DNA from: Comamonadaceae bacterium CD01
Lineage (GTDB): Bacteria > Pseudomonadota > Gammaproteobacteria > Burkholderiales > Burkholderiaceae_C
Length of the DNA: 62,405 bases
Assembly (NCBI GenBank): GCA_002894305.1
Contig: PGEI01000006.1
Location: 1 to 62,405, forward strand
Direction: 5' to 3'
In this document: piece after piece, positions 58,953-62,405 of the stretch
Position numbering within the stretch: the first letter of the stretch is position 1
Layout: each line of letters starts with the position of its first letter
The notes under the pieces: generated by a model
Databases searched by the model: none
What the model saw: only the letters and a program-made list of their open reading frames with translations
What the model was told of the DNA's origin: nothing
Made by a program: the position numbers and the translations under genes

Positions 58953-59519
58953 ATGCGCCTGACAACCCGAAGCAAGCTGGCCGTAACGGCCCTGACTGAC
59001 CTGGCCCTGCATTCACACGGCCATCCAGTGGCCTTACCCGCGATCAGCACCCGCCAGGGCATTGCGCTGTCGCAGCTGGAAGAAATTTTCAGCGCCCTGC
59101 GTCGTGCCGAAATCGTACGCAGCATCCGTGGTCCGGGCGGTGGCTATGTGCTGCGCCAGGACGCGCAAACGCTGTCCACTGCCGATGTCATCACCGCTTG
59201 CGAGCGCTTCCTCAAACGCGGCAACGCCGATGCCGCGCAAGCCAATGCCGAGCAACCAGACATGACGGCAGAGTTGTGGTCCAACTTTCAGACGCGCGTC
59301 ATGGACTATCTGCAGTCGATCACGATTGCCGACCTGGTTGCACAACACCGCCGCAACCATAAGCACAGTGCCGCCGCGCCCACGGGCAAGGCCGCCGCAG
59401 CCAACGCCCGTGCAGTCGTCAAACCGCGTGCGCGTACGCAATTCCCTGCCCAGGGTGTTCCCAATTCGGTATTCGCTCTGGCCGGCTCGGCCTTTGGCAC
59501 CAAGCTGCGCGCCAGCTGA
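58953..59519 (+). CDS. Rrf2 family transcriptional regulator
   Basis: 188 residues. The N-terminal winged helix (MRLTTRSKLAVTALTDLALH, SQLEEIFSALRRAEIVRSIRGPGGGYVL) is IscR-like, including the wing Arg-Gly-Pro-Gly. The C-terminal region has only one Cys (ACERF), so the three-Cys Fe-S site of IscR is absent. The tail is basic and low complexity. It ends at a bidirectional terminator shared with aceA, which it may or may not regulate. Confidence 0.9.
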   Translation: MRLTTRSKLAVTALTDLALHSHGHPVALPAISTRQGIALSQLEEIFSALRRAEIVRSIRGPGGGYVLRQDAQTLSTADVITACERFLKRGNADAAQANAEQPDMTAELWSNFQTRVMDYLQSITIADLVAQHRRNHKHSAAAPTGKAAAANARAVVKPRARTQFPAQGVPNSVFALAGSAFGTKLRAS

Positions 59520-59542
59520 CAGCGACGACAGCTATCCAATGC

Positions 59543-59584
59543 AAAAAAGCCAGTCGGCTATAAAACCGGCTGGCTTTTGCTTTT
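59543..59584. terminator. bidirectional intrinsic terminator between the Rrf2 and aceA genes
   Basis: AAAAAAGCCAG-TCGG pairs with CCGG-CTGGCTTTT. It has T-tracts on both sides (TTTTGCTTTT on the plus strand, TTTTTTGC on the minus strand), so it can end both convergent genes. Confidence 0.88.
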
Positions 59585-59626
59585 ATATCGCCATGCCGCC
59601 CGTTCAGGTCGGCATGGCGATCAAGC

Positions 59627-60958
<1,332 letters not shown>

Positions 60959-61016
60959 TTGCGCTCTCCAAAGGTTGAAAATTGCGGGATCCGGCTGGCT
61001 CCCTTGGGTTCAATTC

Positions 61017-61083
61017 TATGTCTTATAGAAGACTTAAAAAATTCTTATGTCTTATAGAAGACGTAAATTTATATCATATAAAT
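61017..61083 (-). promoter_or_regulatory. repeats in the aceA promoter
   Basis: TATGTCTTATAGAAGAC occurs twice (61017-61033 and 61046-61062), 29 bases apart. Each contains the inverted repeat GTCTT-N4-AAGAC. A further perfect inverted repeat, ATTTATAT-C-ATATAAAT, lies at 61067-61083. They sit 60-125 bases before the aceA ATG, in a locally AT-rich stretch. They are probable binding sites for a glyoxylate-shunt regulator and are not explained by any known gene here. Confidence 0.6.
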
Positions 61084-61089
61084 CAATAA

Positions 61090-61324
61090 ATTGCCATGTA
61101 TTTTTCTGATTATGAAAATAACACCCTTCAGACGAAAAGCCGCACAAGAGTGCAATTGCGTTAAATCTCACAATGTGGAATAGCATTCCTGCAACCCGAA
61201 AATATCACCACCATCCTGCACTTCCTCTGCCTAGCAAAGCCGGACTGCCGCAGTCGCCGCAACACCGCCAATACGACAACCGCCGCGCACAACCCTTGCG
61301 ATGGGCCGCAAAGCAGCGGATGCA
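61090..61324. other. intergenic region without a supported gene
   Basis: About 230 bases between the aceA promoter region and the rraA stop. No coding frame, RNA gene or terminator with a clear U-tract was seen. Confidence 0.45.
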
Positions 61325-61846
61325 TCAAGACCGGCCAAGCACGCATGGCCGATCGCTGACCACGATGCCATCCGCGTCCGCATAGATCCAATCGCCCGGG
61401 CGCACCCACACGCCCTGTATTTGCACCGGCAGATCCGCCACGCCCTGCCCGCGCCGCTGCGTGGGCATGGGCATCGGCGCCAGCGCGCGAATGCCAATCG
61501 GCTCGGCTTCAAGTTCGGCCACATCGCGCACGCAGCCATTGATGAGCAAGCCCGCCCAGCCATTGCGCGCCGCAGCCGCGGCAATATTTCCACCTACCAG
61601 GGCGCGGCGCAGCGACGCGCCGCCGTCCACCACCAGCACATGACCGCCGCCGTCCTGCTCCACCGCGGCCTTGACCAGGGTGTTGTCCTCCAGACACTGC
61701 ACCGTGCGGGCCGGGCCGCAAAAAGCTTGCAGGCCGCCAAACTGTAGAAAGACGGGCGGCAACACCCTGAAAACACCCTGGCTGCCGTCCTTGTGCTCAT
61801 CGCACAAATCACAGGTACTGAAGTTCGCTGAAGTAGAAGTCACCAT
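61325..61846 (-). CDS. rraA: RraA family protein (ribonuclease activity regulator or aldolase-like)
   Basis: 173 residues starting MVTSTSANFSTCDLCDEH. The fold core shows GGGHVLVVDGG, GNIAAAAARNGWAGLLINGCVRD and a C-terminal GDWIYADADGIVV. E. coli RraA inhibits RNase E, but close relatives are 4-hydroxy-4-methyl-2-oxoglutarate or oxaloacetate aldolases; conserved Arg and Asp residues of both classes are present. The upstream in-frame start at 61936 lacks conservation. Confidence 0.9.
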   Translation of the reverse strand: MVTSTSANFSTCDLCDEHKDGSQGVFRVLPPVFLQFGGLQAFCGPARTVQCLEDNTLVKAAVEQDGGGHVLVVDGGASLRRALVGGNIAAAAARNGWAGLLINGCVRDVAELEAEPIGIRALAPMPMPTQRRGQGVADLPVQIQGVWVRPGDWIYADADGIVVSDRPCVLGRS

Positions 61847-62029
61847 GTACGCATCCTCGTGGTTTGTATGTTTGCTGCAGCATTGTGTGGCGCAACCACC
61901 GGCAACAAAGGGCAGAGCGTGCAAAAAACGGCGCATCCGCGTGCGACGTATGGATTTTTGCCATTAGCATTGCCGTGCCAGCAACCCTGCGGGGTCTGCT
62001 GCTCTCCTACCCAAGCACAAGGATTCGAT

Positions 62030-62323
62030 ATGGTCACCGCCAAATCCGCTGCCAGCGGCACCCCCGCCAAGAAGCGCGCTCCCAACCCGGCTTTCATGAA
62101 GCCCCTGACGCCCAGCCCCGCACTGGCCGCCGTCGTCGGCGCGGCGCCGCTGCCGCGCACGGAAATCATCAGTAAGCTATGGGTCTACATCAAGGCGCAC
62201 AACCTGCAGGACGCCGCCAACAAACGCATGATCAACGCAGACGCCAAACTCAAGGAAGTGTTCGGCAAGCCTCAGGTGTCCATGTTCGAACTGGCAAAAC
62301 TGATCGGCAACCACGTCAAGTGA
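62030..62323 (+). CDS. SWIB/MDM2 domain protein
   Basis: 97 residues. A basic, Ala-rich N-terminal tail of about 20 residues is followed by a SWIB domain (LTPSPALAAVVGAAPLPRTEI, LWVYIKAHNLQDAANKRMI). Such small SWIB proteins occur in chlamydiae and betaproteobacteria and are thought to bind DNA or chromatin-like complexes; the role is not defined. AAGGA lies 6 bases before the ATG. It is divergent from rraA. Confidence 0.9.
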   Translation: MVTAKSAASGTPAKKRAPNPAFMKPLTPSPALAAVVGAAPLPRTEIISKLWVYIKAHNLQDAANKRMINADAKLKEVFGKPQVSMFELAKLIGNHVK

Positions 62324-62405
62324 TGCGCTGACGCCCCCCAAAGCCGGCTGCATGCCCAATGCCGATCAGTTAAGCCAGGGCGAGGCTGAATTGGTCTAAA
62401 AAGGG

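Overview
The window is GC-rich, densely coded DNA from a betaproteobacterium, most likely Burkholderiales, family Comamonadaceae. The evidence is the gene content (thrS-infC-rpmI-rplT-pheST-ihfA-merR-tRNA-Pro order, Rrf2 regulator beside isocitrate lyase, Liv-type transporter beside an acyl-CoA ligase), the many ATGA stop/start overlaps and the protein sequences themselves. It is chromosomal and mostly housekeeping. The one clear sign of an accessory element is a decayed integrase remnant near a tRNA-Pro gene at about 56 kb.

Layout. 0.06-4.7 kb: pirin and a divergent LysR regulator, then an FAD oxidoreductase, gluQ and trmB coupled by overlaps. 4.6-11 kb (minus): a cobalamin uptake operon (AdoCbl riboswitch, btuB, btuF, btuC, btuD) ending in a CbiX/[2Fe-2S]-ferredoxin-like gene broken by an in-frame amber codon. 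11-14.5 kb: tRNA-Gly(CCC), alaS, tRNA-Pro(GGG). 14.5-22.6 kb (minus): the translation operon thrS-infC-rpmI-rplT-pheS-pheT-ihfA-merR. Its 5' leader encodes a 13-residue, Thr-rich peptide followed by mutually exclusive antiterminator and terminator hairpins. 22.7-27.4 kb: HD-GYP protein, scoAB CoA transferase with a divergent PAS-LuxR regulator, a DTW-domain tRNA enzyme and an AhpD-like protein. 27.4-32.2 kb: a lipid A modification module (eptA, PAP2 phosphatase, PmrAB-like two-component system). 32.3-38 kb: two MFS transporters, a CHRD-like lipoprotein, flavodoxin/DAO pair and a deaminase, then an inverted REP-like repeat. 38-43.5 kb: beta-oxidation genes (acyl-CoA dehydrogenase, thiolase, FadB-like bifunctional enzyme). 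43.7-51.7 kb: CorA-type transporter, a complete branched-chain amino acid type ABC transporter and an acyl-CoA ligase. 51.9-55.5 kb: selO-msrB-yciB-bolA-ppiC. 55.6-56.7 kb: integrase/acyl-CoA dehydrogenase fusion scar and tRNA-Pro(TGG). 56.7-62.4 kb: infA, psd, a small unknown protein, an Rrf2 regulator, isocitrate lyase, rraA and a SWIB protein.

The most interesting signal is the thrS leader at 22451-22571. It has every element of a ribosome-mediated transcription attenuator: a leader peptide with four Thr codons out of 13, a 1:2 pairing, a 2:3 antiterminator pairing and a 3:4 intrinsic terminator with a U-tract. E. coli thrS is instead known for translational autorepression. If this attenuator works, charged tRNA-Thr levels would tune IF3, L35, L20, PheST and IHF-alpha as well as ThrRS. 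Other leads are the amber-interrupted cobalamin-operon gene, an ATC start for infC, a LivF with Lys-to-Arg in its Walker A, paired operator-like repeats at aceA, scoA and the lipid A genes, and the integrase fusion scar.
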